The notes under the pieces: model-generated
What the model saw: the letters and a program-made list of their open reading frames with translations, nothing else
Database searches by the model: none
What the model was told of the DNA's origin: nothing
Shown here: positions 7,731 through 15,457 of the stretch, piece by piece
Layout: every line of letters begins with the position of its first letter
Position numbering within the stretch: the stretch's first letter is position 1
Program-made: the position numbers and the translations under genes
Source of the DNA: Pseudobowmanella sp964228145
Lineage (GTDB): Bacteria; Pseudomonadota; Gammaproteobacteria; Enterobacterales; Alteromonadaceae
Assembly (NCBI GenBank): GCA_964228145.1
Contig: CAXQZJ010000107.1
Location: 1 to 29,542, forward strand
Direction: 5' to 3'
DNA: 29,542 nt

Positions 7731-8537
7731 ATGAAAAAGCATGTTTTAAGTTTATGTGTGGGCCTGGCATTGACCCTTCCGGCGATGCACAGCGTGGCAA
7801 AACCTGAGCGTGAAATGCGAGATGTACTCGCGCAGTTGTCGTTAAGCAAAGAGCAGCGCGAAACGTTGCGAACTAGCATGAAAGCCTCGTATCAGCAGCA
7901 GGATAGAGCACAGTTGAAAGAAGGCATGGCCAAACAAAAGCAGCTGCGGAAAACGTTGCAGCAATTAATTATGGCAGAACAGTTCGATCAGGCAGCAGTA
8001 CAAGCTGTGCTGGCAGAGTTGGCGCAACTACGCGCCGACCATATGTTCCGCAAAGCCCAGCAGCGAGCTACCTTGTTATCGGTACTCGATGATCAGCAAG
8101 AGGATGCGCTAACGGCAATAATGCAGTTAAAACAACGTGGGATGCAGCAATCAGAGGAAGCCAAGCCGCAGCGTTGGATGAAACGGCTTGGGCTCTCAGA
8201 TGAGCAGCAAAGTCAGCTACAAGCCCTTAATGCAAGCCAGCAATCGGCGCGCAGCCAGGCTATGCAAACCCATAAGGCCTTTAAGGATGCTGAAAAAGCC
8301 TTGATTGATAGTGGCAATCTGACCCGCGAGAGCTGGCAGGCATTGTTAGAACAATATCAGGATGATTTTCAGGTGGTGGCCCTGGATAAAGCCAAACATC
8401 GTCATGCTGTAATGCAGGTATTAAGCGCTGAGCAGAAGCAAAAAGCACTGATGTTTCAGGACATGCGAGAAAAACGAGCCAAGGAAAAGTTTAAGCAAAA
8501 ACGGGAAAAACATCGTGAGCATCGCGAACGCGGTTAA
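7731..8537 (+). CDS. cpxP: CpxP/Spy-family periplasmic protein with two Spy domains
   Basis: CpxP is a periplasmic chaperone-like inhibitor of CpxA. This protein has 268 residues, far longer than E. coli CpxP (166) or Spy (161). A signal peptide (1-23, cut after SVA) is followed by two helical units, each framed by the two LTxxQ-type motifs of the family: LSLSKEQ (36-42) with VLDDQQ (118-123), then LGLSDEQ (153-159) with VLSAEQ (230-235). The C-terminus (about 246-268) is strongly basic. ATG 7731 is preferred over GTG 7728 because GGAGC at 7721-7725 is better spaced. Its place divergent from cpxRA and near fieF matches E. coli. The symbol is given by context; a tandem Spy paralogue is equally fair. 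Confidence 0.82.
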   Translation: MKKHVLSLCVGLALTLPAMHSVAKPEREMRDVLAQLSLSKEQRETLRTSMKASYQQQDRAQLKEGMAKQKQLRKTLQQLIMAEQFDQAAVQAVLAELAQLRADHMFRKAQQRATLLSVLDDQQEDALTAIMQLKQRGMQQSEEAKPQRWMKRLGLSDEQQSQLQALNASQQSARSQAMQTHKAFKDAEKALIDSGNLTRESWQALLEQYQDDFQVVALDKAKHRHAVMQVLSAEQKQKALMFQDMREKRAKEKFKQKREKHREHRERG

Positions 8538-8546
8538 CGATTTTTC

Positions 8547-8571
8547 AAAGGGCGCAATCGCGCCCTTTTTT
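8547..8571. terminator. Terminator between cpxP and trmL, probably bidirectional
   Basis: A nine-pair stem (AAAGGGCGC / GCGCCCTTT) with loop AATC at 8556-8559, followed by T at 8566-8571 on the plus strand. The minus strand reads CTTTGAAAAATCG after the stem, which is less T-rich. The trmL stop codon (8570-8572) overlaps the T tract, so both converging genes share this element. Confidence 0.85.
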
Positions 8572-9034
8572 ATACCGCACCATCAAAATCTAGTTGACGC
8601 CATGCTTCATAAACAAACACGGATACCGCGTTAGACAAATTCATACTTCTGCTATCTGGTCGCATGGGAATGCGTAAACGTTGAGCTTCCGGTAAGCCGG
8701 TAATGATGTCGTCTGGCAAACCACGTGTTTCAGGGCCGAATAACAAAGCATCACCTTGAGTAAACTTTACCTCAGTAAAGTAGGCCTTGCCTTTAGTGGT
8801 ACAGGCAAACAGGCGTGCTGGTTTAGCGCTGTCCAGATAGGCTTGCAAACTGGCATGACGTTTAACCTTGGCAAATTCGTGATAATCCAAACCGGCCCTG
8901 CGAACGCGCTTATCATCCCAGTCAAACCCTAAGGGTTCGATTAGATGTAATTGGAAACCCGTATTGGCACATAGGCGTATTATGTTGCCTGTATTGGGAG
9001 GAATTTCTGGTTGAAAGAGGACGATATCCAGCAT
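8570..9034 (-). CDS. trmL: tRNA (cytidine/uridine-2'-O-)-methyltransferase TrmL
   Basis: A small SPOUT-class methyltransferase that 2'-O-methylates the wobble base of tRNA-Leu isoacceptors using S-adenosylmethionine. Its 154 residues match E. coli TrmL (157). Visible family motifs are PEIPPNTGNIIRLCANTG near the N-terminus, LLFGPETRGLP (97-107) and the C-terminal knot RIPMRPDSRSMNLSNAVSVF, which forms the cofactor-binding trefoil knot. No clear Shine-Dalgarno precedes ATG 9034, but the homologous N-terminus supports this start. It lies between cpxP and fieF, which are adjacent in E. coli, so it appears inserted into that neighbourhood in inverted orientation. Confidence 0.94.
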   Translation of the reverse strand: MLDIVLFQPEIPPNTGNIIRLCANTGFQLHLIEPLGFDWDDKRVRRAGLDYHEFAKVKRHASLQAYLDSAKPARLFACTTKGKAYFTEVKFTQGDALLFGPETRGLPDDIITGLPEAQRLRIPMRPDSRSMNLSNAVSVFVYEAWRQLDFDGAV

Positions 9035-9118
9035 GGCGGTAATAAACTAATTCAGCGATCGGGCTAGAATAGCAAATCGGGCTCAATCCGCCTAGCCGTG
9101 CAATGAGCATTCGGGGAA

Positions 9119-9147
9119 TTCGCATGCTCAAGACAGGTAAGTATAAT
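9119..9147 (+). promoter_or_regulatory. Putative sigma70 promoter of fieF
   Basis: TATAAT at 9142-9147 with TTCGCA (four of six matches to TTGACA) at 9119-9124, 17 bp apart and about 35 bp before the fieF start. It is an isolated gene start with nothing upstream on this strand, so a promoter is expected here. Confidence 0.55.
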
Positions 9148-9181
9148 AGTGAGTTTTACGCAGTAAGATAAACGGAACACG

Positions 9182-10081
9182 ATGCAACATAATTCACAAC
9201 ATTATGCTTTTTGGATTCGCTTAGCCACCACCGCAGCAGTGGTCGCTGCGGTAAGTATGATTCTGGTTAAAGCCGTTGCCTGGTATATGAGTGAGTCAGC
9301 ATCCATGCTGGCATCGATGACAGATTCGATTTTTGATGTAGCTGCGTCTGTGTTTAACCTGTTTGTCGTGCGCTATGCGTTAATGCCGGCCGATCGCGAG
9401 CATCGGTTTGGTCACGGGAAGGCAGAGTCATTGGCAGGTCTGGCGCAAGCTGCATTTATTATGGGGTCAGCATTGCTACTGATCTTCCATAGTGTTGATC
9501 GGATAAAAAATCCTTCCCCGATATTGCACAGTCATGTGGCGTTCTATGCAACCCTGTTCAGTATTGTCGTCACGCTGGCACTGGTAACTTTTCAAAAAGT
9601 GGTAGTGAGTAAAACTGGCTCGGTGGCGATTAAAGCCGATTCTATGCACTATAAATCTGATTTACTGATGAATCTGGCGGTTCTGGTGGCTTTGTGGCTT
9701 ACTGCGCTGGGTTATGTGGCAGTTGATGGGTGGTTTGCAATTGGCATCGCGCTTTATTTGATGTGGGGCGCCAAGGAGATTGCTTTGGAGTCTGCTCACA
9801 CTTTGATGGACAGAGAGGTGGACGATTCCATTCGCCAGCAAATTATTACCATTATTAAACAACAAACGGGTGTGTTGGGTGTCCACGACGTGCGGACCCG
9901 CTTATCTGGCCCGACTATGTTTGTGCAAATGCATTTAGAATTGGCAGATGCGCTGCCACTGGTTGAAGCCCACAGCATCAGTGATCGGGTTGAACAAGCA
10001 ATCATTCAGTCCTTCAGCAATGCAGAGGTACTGATTCACCAAGATCCTGTGTCAGTGGTTAGTGTGAAGAAGGCTGATTAA
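9182..10081 (+). CDS. fieF: Cation-efflux pump FieF (YiiP), CDF family
   Basis: A proton-coupled divalent metal exporter (Zn, Fe, Cd) of the cation diffusion facilitator family in the inner membrane. The 299-residue protein (E. coli 300) has six predicted membrane helices and a cytosolic C-terminal domain. Every zinc-site residue of E. coli YiiP appears shifted by three: transport site D48, D52, H156, D160; site B D71, H74, H78; C-terminal site H235, H251, H286, D288. In E. coli fieF directly follows cpxP; here trmL lies between in the opposite direction. The 3' end overlaps the convergent pldB end by 23 bp and no terminator is visible. Confidence 0.94.
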   Translation: MQHNSQHYAFWIRLATTAAVVAAVSMILVKAVAWYMSESASMLASMTDSIFDVAASVFNLFVVRYALMPADREHRFGHGKAESLAGLAQAAFIMGSALLLIFHSVDRIKNPSPILHSHVAFYATLFSIVVTLALVTFQKVVVSKTGSVAIKADSMHYKSDLLMNLAVLVALWLTALGYVAVDGWFAIGIALYLMWGAKEIALESAHTLMDREVDDSIRQQIITIIKQQTGVLGVHDVRTRLSGPTMFVQMHLELADALPLVEAHSISDRVEQAIIQSFSNAEVLIHQDPVSVVSVKKAD

Positions 10082-11036
10082 AAAAGTTATAGATAGCTTC
10101 CATCACCGGGCGACGTTGTTCGTCCTGCTCCATGAGCAATTCGTGCCTGGCATTGCGAATAATGCGTTTATCGCAATTCGGTATCTTTCGCGCGACGATA
10201 TCTTGCGCCTGATTATCGACGACATGGTCAGCGCCGGCTTGTAGCAAAAGTACTGGCACAGTAATTTGACTGGCTGCGCGTTCGATATGATCCATCGCTG
10301 CCACCGCCTGTTGTAACCATTTATACGTGACCCCGCCAAGCTGTAAGTCGGGGTGTTGCTGGTACTGTTGCCTGAACAGCTTATAGCGATATTTACTGTG
10401 TGTCAGAGTATTGAGCTTAAAGGGTACGTCTATGTACGGCGCCTGGCCGAGAAAGTACCAGGGTTTGGTCGAGCAAAGATTATTCAGCACAACACCACTG
10501 TTGACCAACGCCACTGCCATCCAGTCAGGCAGCGGAGTTTTGATGCCAAACATCGGCGCACTGAAAACGGCCCGGCTGAAGTGGCGAGGATTTCGTAATA
10601 AATACATAGCGCCAATTGCACAGCCCATACTGTGACAAAGCAGTAAAGGCGGGCGGGTCACATTGGGTGCGACATAGTGTTCATAAAATGTTTGCAGGTC
10701 GTCAATAAAGTAGGTGAATTGATCAACATAGCCGCGTTGCTTATCAGTATGCATGCGTCCTGACAAACCCTGCCCACGGTGGTCGTGAATGAATACAGAA
10801 AAGCCATTTTGATAGAGTTCAAAAATCACTTCCTGATACTTGACCAAAGACTCTACCCGTCCCGCGCTAATCACGACACAGTCAACAGGGTCAGGGTGGA
10901 TTACGTATGCATAGGCAATGGTGACATTCTGCCGGCCCTGAAACTCGCCACGAATAACCTGACTTTGCCAAAATGGCGTAATCTGGCGGGAAAAGGTTTC
11001 ATCTAAATCCTGTTCCTGACTGTAATAGTACGACAT
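10059..11036 (-). CDS. pldB: Alpha/beta hydrolase, lysophospholipase L2-like (PldB)
   Basis: A serine hydrolase of 325 residues resembling E. coli PldB, which cleaves lysophospholipids. Shared segments include VVISAGRVESLVKYQE (54-69), DHRGQGLSGR (85-94) and SAPMFGIK (159-166). The likely catalytic triad is S136 in CHSMG, D270 in GADHVVD and H298 in NARHELL. The nucleophile elbow has Cys where glycine is common; E. coli PldB has Ala there. There is no signal peptide, as in E. coli. ATG 11036 has only a distant AGGAG, so translation may be weak, but no better start is seen. The substrate is inferred from family only; monoacylglycerol lipase activity is also possible. Confidence 0.87.
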   Translation of the reverse strand: MSYYYSQEQDLDETFSRQITPFWQSQVIRGEFQGRQNVTIAYAYVIHPDPVDCVVISAGRVESLVKYQEVIFELYQNGFSVFIHDHRGQGLSGRMHTDKQRGYVDQFTYFIDDLQTFYEHYVAPNVTRPPLLLCHSMGCAIGAMYLLRNPRHFSRAVFSAPMFGIKTPLPDWMAVALVNSGVVLNNLCSTKPWYFLGQAPYIDVPFKLNTLTHSKYRYKLFRQQYQQHPDLQLGGVTYKWLQQAVAAMDHIERAASQITVPVLLLQAGADHVVDNQAQDIVARKIPNCDKRIIRNARHELLMEQDEQRRPVMEAIYNFFNQPSSH

Positions 11037-11175
11037 AGCGTCTGACGGCGCTCCTAATGGATGAAATGCTGAGCGGACAAATACCCCGAGGTCGACTCAG
11101 GGTAAATTTCACTTGAATTGTGCCTACATGCTGTACAGGATTGCAATACTCAATTGGTTAAAAAAGGACGGCATG

Positions 11176-11550
11176 ATGGGTATTTTAGACGGCTTAATGG
11201 GTAACGCATCTGAGGTGGACGTTACTAAGGTTGCGGATGATTTCGCTCCGATTCTTGCTGAACAAGAGCGATTAATCCAAGCCTACAAAGTCATTCGGGA
11301 TATGTTTGTGTTTACTGATAAGCGGTTGATATTAGTCGACAAACAGGGTCTGACAGGCAAAAAGGTGGAATATCACTCGATACCTTACAGGGCGATCACG
11401 CATTTTAAAGTCGAGAGCGCCGGACACTTTGATATGGACTCAGAGTTACGTATATACATTTCCGGCGCCTCAGAACCGGTCAAAAAAGAGTTAAGCAAGA
11501 ACAGCGCTGTGGCGATTCAACAAGCGCTCGCTATCGGCATGTTCAGTTAA
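11176..11550 (+). CDS. Bacterial PH-domain protein (PF08000-type)
   Basis: A 124-residue protein beginning GILDGLMGNASEVD, the opening typical of the bacterial pleckstrin-homology family PF08000 (related to the YvbH N-terminus). Residues from about 35 to 124 carry beta-strand patterns (DMFVFTDKRLILVDKQG, VEYHSIPYRAITHFKVES, SELRIYIS) and end in an amphipathic helix. ATG 11176 was chosen over 11173 and an upstream TTG at 11113 because AAGGA at 11164-11168 is spaced seven bases from it. There is no signal peptide or membrane segment. It is a single gene; its stop is 3 bp from the end of convergent hxpB. The biological role is not known. Confidence 0.8.
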   Translation: MGILDGLMGNASEVDVTKVADDFAPILAEQERLIQAYKVIRDMFVFTDKRLILVDKQGLTGKKVEYHSIPYRAITHFKVESAGHFDMDSELRIYISGASEPVKKELSKNSAVAIQQALAIGMFS

Positions 11551-11553
11551 AGG

Positions 11554-12252
11554 TTATAGCGCTGCAAAAAACGGCGTAACCGGGCAGTCTTGTAATGTTA
11601 AGTCATTGAGACTGCCCAGGGTACGGTCAACCCGTCGGCTAAACACTCTGTTATTAACAGTTTGGTCAGGTACCCAAAAGGTGAACAGCCCTGCAGCTAG
11701 CGCCGCAGTCGCGCCGCGCTTTGAGTCTTCAAACGCAATGCCGTGCTCTGGTTTTATCTTGAGTTGTCTTATTGCACGTAAGTAGGTTGCAGGGTGGGGT
11801 TTACCCTGGATATCGTTTTCCGCTGAAGTCACCAGCGCAAAATAATCTGCTATGCCTAATTTATTCAGCACCGCATGAATGATTCGTGTTGCGGAGCCTG
11901 ACGCAATTGCCATGGGGATATTCAGACTTTTGAGATGTTCAAGTAGTGTTTCGACACCGGGCAGAGCTTTTCCCTGGGTCTGAATTTTTTCGATTACCCG
12001 GTTTTCAAGTTGCTCGCTTGTTTCTGTTAAACTTTTACCCTGCCAAGGATATTGTGCATGCCAGAACTTTACCACGTCCAAAGTGCGCATCCCTGTGGTT
12101 TGATGGCACATCGCTGGCGTAAGGGGGACACCCAGTTGAGAAAAAATTTCAATTTCAGCCTCTCGCCATAATGGCTCTGAGTCAATCAATAAGCCATCCA
12201 TATCGAAAATAACCGCATCACAACGAGGTTGCGGCCGTTGAAAATGAAACAT
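11554..12252 (-). CDS. hxpB: HAD-superfamily sugar phosphatase, HxpB/YniC-like
   Basis: A haloacid dehalogenase-type phosphatase of 232 residues. Nucleophile D17 and general acid D19 lie in VIFDMDGLLIDSEPLW, nearly identical to E. coli HxpB (AIFDMDGLLIDSEPLW), a hexitol/2-deoxyglucose-6-phosphate phosphatase. Motif II is seen in IASGS, motif III in GKPHP and motif IV in FEDSKRG. The helical cap between motifs I and II makes it subfamily IA. AGGAG precedes ATG 12252. It follows argE on the same strand after 27 bp and is probably co-transcribed with it, although no arginine role is evident. The exact sugar substrate is not certain. Confidence 0.83.
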   Translation of the reverse strand: MFHFQRPQPRCDAVIFDMDGLLIDSEPLWREAEIEIFSQLGVPLTPAMCHQTTGMRTLDVVKFWHAQYPWQGKSLTETSEQLENRVIEKIQTQGKALPGVETLLEHLKSLNIPMAIASGSATRIIHAVLNKLGIADYFALVTSAENDIQGKPHPATYLRAIRQLKIKPEHGIAFEDSKRGATAALAAGLFTFWVPDQTVNNRVFSRRVDRTLGSLNDLTLQDCPVTPFFAAL

Positions 12253-12279
12253 ACCAAACTCCTTTTTTAACTCGCTGCG

Positions 12280-13437
12280 CTACAGACAAAGGTGATTTAC
12301 CAAGCCCTGAATTAAGCTGATTGTTGGCTGATAATATTTCAATTCAATGAATTCATCGGGTTGATGAGCCTGTTTTATACTCCCCGGCCCTAATACCAGA
12401 GTATCGCACCCCAATGCACTGATGAAAGGAGCTTCAGTTGCATAGTTAGCAGATGCGGCCGTTTGACCGGTTAGCTGCTCGGCGAGTGCGATGATGTTAT
12501 GTTCGTCACGGCAGCCAAAGGCCGGTGATGGTGGATAAAGTAATTGACGGGTTACCCGACCAGGCCACTTTAGGTAAACGGGCGCCAACACCCGGTCAAT
12601 GTCTTCAATCATGGCCTGACTGTCTAAACCGGGTAGCGGACGCACGTCAAAGGTCATATGGCAGTGCCCGCAAATACGGTTTTCCGCATCGCCACCCGCA
12701 ACATGGCCTAAATTTAAGGTGCTATGCGGCACCGCGAAGCTGTCATCCTGAGGTTGCATTAGCGCTTGTTTATAATCAAGCAAAACGCCAATTGCCTGAT
12801 GTAGCATTTCCATGGCATTGATCCCCGCAGCAGGATCACTGCTGTGGCCTGATTTACCGGTAAAATCGAGACGATGCGCTATGTGACCTTTGTGCTTGAA
12901 TATCGGTTTTAATTCTGTGGGTTCGCCAATGATCGCCATGTCCGGCCGGATGAGTTGCTGCTGAGCAAAAAAGCGCGCACCTGCCATGCTGGTTTCTTCA
13001 TCAGCGGTCGCTAGTATATAAACCGGCTTGTGTAACTTGTGCAGAGGTAGACACTCCAAAGCAGAGAGTACAAAGGCAAAGAATCCCTTCATATCACAGC
13101 TACCCAGACCGTAAAGGCGGTCATCAGTTTGCTTTAATGTGAACGGATCACTCTGCCAACGGCCCTCATCAAAGGGCACGGTATCAGAATGGCCCGCCAG
13201 CAACAGGCCGCCTTCTCCACGACCGAAAGTCGCCAACATGTTGAATTTACCTGATGCTGCAGAGCCGGATGGGACCGGTACGGGGTGAATCGCAATGCTA
13301 GCCCCGAGTCGTTCGCACTGCTCGGCCAGATAATGAATCATGGGTTGATTTGATTGATCCAGTCTGGCGTCAAAGGCACTGATGCTGGGAATGGAAATGA
13401 TGTCCTGATAACGCTGTATGAAGTTTTTATTAATCAT
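12280..13437 (-). CDS. argE: Acetylornithine deacetylase ArgE
   Basis: A zinc-dependent M20 amidohydrolase that releases ornithine from N-acetylornithine, the linear arginine route. The 385-residue protein (E. coli 383) has metal-site residues H83 and D85 (AGHSDTVP), D115 (SCDMKG), catalytic E147 with E148 (ADEETS) and E172 (IGEPTE); PSISAFDARLDQSN matches E. coli PSISATEEALDQSN. ATG 13437 fits the family; a TTG at 13455 would add six residues. No Shine-Dalgarno is visible before ATG 13437. The gene is divergent from argCBFGHA, with ARG boxes reaching its start codon, so ArgR repression is expected. hxpB follows. Confidence 0.95.
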   Translation of the reverse strand: MINKNFIQRYQDIISIPSISAFDARLDQSNQPMIHYLAEQCERLGASIAIHPVPVPSGSAASGKFNMLATFGRGEGGLLLAGHSDTVPFDEGRWQSDPFTLKQTDDRLYGLGSCDMKGFFAFVLSALECLPLHKLHKPVYILATADEETSMAGARFFAQQQLIRPDMAIIGEPTELKPIFKHKGHIAHRLDFTGKSGHSSDPAAGINAMEMLHQAIGVLLDYKQALMQPQDDSFAVPHSTLNLGHVAGGDAENRICGHCHMTFDVRPLPGLDSQAMIEDIDRVLAPVYLKWPGRVTRQLLYPPSPAFGCRDEHNIIALAEQLTGQTAASANYATEAPFISALGCDTLVLGPGSIKQAHQPDEFIELKYYQPTISLIQGLVNHLCL

Positions 13438-13475
13438 AAAAATAATTATGCACAAAAGTTGAATAAATATTTATT
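13437..13475. promoter_or_regulatory. Tandem ARG boxes (ArgR operator) of the argE/argC control region
   Basis: Two 18-bp boxes separated by 3 bp, the classic arrangement. The right box (13458-13475) carries TGAAT-AAAT-ATTTA, one mismatch from TGAAT-N4-ATTCA. The left box (13437-13454) is weaker, with AAAAT-AATT-ATGCA. The left box abuts the argE start codon. Consensus and spacing come from knowledge of the E. coli ArgR regulon; binding is inferred. Confidence 0.65.
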
Positions 13476-13484
13476 TGGTGGCAA

Positions 13485-13612
13485 TCTGTCACTTAGACAG
13501 AAGTGTGTCAACGAATTTCAGGTCCAAACCTGTTGAAACAGTAATTAACTTTTGCACTTCCCCTGGTGTTTACAGCGTCGGCTTCGGTTTTTAGTTAAAT
13601 CGACCACGCTGT
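13485..13612 (+). other. argC leader/upstream region with three hairpins
   Basis: The gap between argE and argC (about 220 bp) holds small inverted repeats TCTGTC/GACAGA (13485-13501) and CAGGT/ACCTG (13519-13532), then ACAGCGT/ACGCTGT (13572-13578 with 13606-13612) followed by TTTTATTTTTAT. The last resembles an intrinsic terminator with a long loop, partly extendable by CG/CG pairing. If argC is transcribed from near the ARG boxes, it would lie in the leader as an attenuator-like element. No leader peptide rich in Arg codons was found. Confidence 0.4.
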
Positions 13613-13627
13613 TTTTATTTTTATCTA
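13600..13627 (+). promoter_or_regulatory. Weak candidate promoter for argC
   Basis: TCGACC (four matches to TTGACA) at 13600-13605 and TATCTA at 13622-13627, spaced 16 bp, about 35 bp before the argC start. It overlaps the hairpin described above, so hairpin and promoter are competing explanations of the same bases. There is no ARG box at this site. Confidence 0.25.
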
Positions 13628-13661
13628 AGGTTTATCACAGGTTGAGCGGAAAGCCAGAAAA

Positions 13662-14666
13662 ATGATCAATGTGATTGTCATCGGCGCAAGTGGATATACG
13701 GGCGCCGAGCTTTGCCAAATTTTACATCACCACCCGGCCTTTCGGTTAGTGGGTACCTATGTGTCAGGACAAAGCGCCGATCAAGGTGCGCGATTATCTG
13801 CATTGTACCCCCGGTTTGCCGAATTGAATGAATATGAGTTAGTGCCGCTAACGGATGTTAGTACATTAGACCCAAGCCAGGTAAGCTGCGCATTTCTGGC
13901 GACACCTCATGAATATAGTCACGATATTGCGCCACAGTTAGTCGCTAACGGCATACGGGTTGCAGATTTATCCGGGGCTTTTCGGATTCATGACACTCAG
14001 GAGTTCGAGAAAGCCTATGGGTTTCGCCATCAACATGACCAGCTTTTATCGCAAACACCCTACGGTTTAGTGGATTTTTATGCAAATTTACTCGCATCTG
14101 CATCGCTGGTTGCCGTACCTGGCTGTTATCCCACTGCGTCTTTGCTGTCGTTGAAGCCCGTTAAAGCACTACTGGATACACAATTCCCTGCCATTATCAA
14201 TGCTGTGTCTGGTGTCTCCGGAGCCGGACGAAAAGCCAGTTTAAATAACAGTTTCTGTGAAGTAGGAATGCAAGCCTATGGCGTGCTGAAACACCGACAT
14301 CAGCCAGAGATCCAAGCCTGGTTGGGACACCCAGTGGTGTTTACTCCCCACCTGGGGACTTTTAAACGGGGGATTATCGCAACTACTACAGTGAGACTGA
14401 AAGGGCAGGCTGGTACGCAGGATATAGCGCAAGCCTTTGATGAGCATTATTCAGAAAATCGACTCGTCAGTGTTAATCAGGGCCTCATGCCGAAGCTTGA
14501 TGATGTTATTTATACACCGCGCTGTCACATTGGATGGCAATTCGATGCGGATACGCAAATGCTGGTGGTCAGTGCGGTAATTGATAACCTGTTGAAAGGG
14601 GCATCGGCACAGGCTGTTCAAACTGCTAACCTTATGCATGGACTGGAAAAGGATTGTGGTTTATGA
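13662..14666 (+). CDS. argC: N-acetyl-gamma-glutamyl-phosphate reductase ArgC
   Basis: The NADPH-dependent third step of arginine synthesis, reducing N-acetylglutamyl phosphate to the semialdehyde. The 334-residue protein has the dinucleotide-binding loop GASGYTGAE (8-16) and the catalytic cysteine C155 in VPGCYPTA. SGVSGAGRKAS and HRHQPEI are further family motifs. The start ATG has a GGAAAG ribosome site. It is first in the plus-strand operon argCBFGHA and its stop overlaps the argB start as ATGA, pointing to coupled translation. Confidence 0.96.
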   Translation: MINVIVIGASGYTGAELCQILHHHPAFRLVGTYVSGQSADQGARLSALYPRFAELNEYELVPLTDVSTLDPSQVSCAFLATPHEYSHDIAPQLVANGIRVADLSGAFRIHDTQEFEKAYGFRHQHDQLLSQTPYGLVDFYANLLASASLVAVPGCYPTASLLSLKPVKALLDTQFPAIINAVSGVSGAGRKASLNNSFCEVGMQAYGVLKHRHQPEIQAWLGHPVVFTPHLGTFKRGIIATTTVRLKGQAGTQDIAQAFDEHYSENRLVSVNQGLMPKLDDVIYTPRCHIGWQFDADTQMLVVSAVIDNLLKGASAQAVQTANLMHGLEKDCGL

Positions 14667-15445
14667 AAATTGAAAATGCCCTGGTAATTAAAATTGGAGG
14701 GGCACTGTTAGACAGCCCGGCTGAACTGGATGCACTGTTTAATCTGGTTAGCAAATTACAAAAACAACGACCAGTTGCACTCGTGCATGGTGGCGGCAAG
14801 CTGGTCGACGAATGGTTGGCGGCGTTGGATAAGCCTACCCATAAAGAGCAAGGTCTCAGAGTCACGCCCGAAGACCAAATAGATTATGTGGCAGGCGCGC
14901 TGGCCGGCACCGCGAATAAACAGTTGGTTAGTATCGCCGGTCGTTATCACTTTGGCGCAGTGGGTTTGAGTCTCGCTGACGGCGATATCGCCCATTGTCA
15001 TGTGTTAGATGCTTCGTTGGGGCGCGTTGGCAGGGCATCTGTGCAAGGTAACAGACTACTGACGACTCTGGTCAGTAGCGGTTTTGTGCCGGTGGTCAGC
15101 TCAATCGGGGCTGATAATGAAGGACGCTTGCTCAATGTGAACGCAGATCAGGCTGCAATTGTCGTGGCCCAGGCACTGGATGCGGAACTGTTATTACTGT
15201 CAGATGTTCCGGGTGTGCTTGATGCAGAAAAGCAGGTAATCGGCGAGTTAGACCAGCAACAAATTAATGCCTTGATCACATCCGGCGTAATTAAAGATGG
15301 CATGCAGGTTAAGGTCAATGCAGCGATGGATACTGCCAATTTACTCGGGCAAGCAGTCATCATTGCCGGTTGGAAGGCGCCCGATGCCTTACATGCTTTA
15401 CTGAACGGTGCCGAAGTTGGCACGCGTATTTTACCTTCCCATTAA
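14663..15445 (+). CDS. argB: Acetylglutamate kinase ArgB
   Basis: Phosphorylates N-acetylglutamate, the second step of arginine synthesis. The 260-residue amino-acid-kinase fold protein (E. coli 258) has K10 in ALVIKIGGALL, the glycine-rich loop VHGGGKLVDEWL (41-52), and SDVPGVLD in the nucleotide-binding half. There is no N-terminal extension of the kind seen in arginine-inhibited hexameric kinases, so feedback control more likely acts at ArgA. ATG 14663 forms the ATGA overlap with argC; the reading frame extends to 14654, but those added codons lie within argC. Confidence 0.95.
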   Translation: MKIENALVIKIGGALLDSPAELDALFNLVSKLQKQRPVALVHGGGKLVDEWLAALDKPTHKEQGLRVTPEDQIDYVAGALAGTANKQLVSIAGRYHFGAVGLSLADGDIAHCHVLDASLGRVGRASVQGNRLLTTLVSSGFVPVVSSIGADNEGRLLNVNADQAAIVVAQALDAELLLLSDVPGVLDAEKQVIGELDQQQINALITSGVIKDGMQVKVNAAMDTANLLGQAVIIAGWKAPDALHALLNGAEVGTRILPSH

Positions 15446-15457
15446 CAGAGAGTGTTC

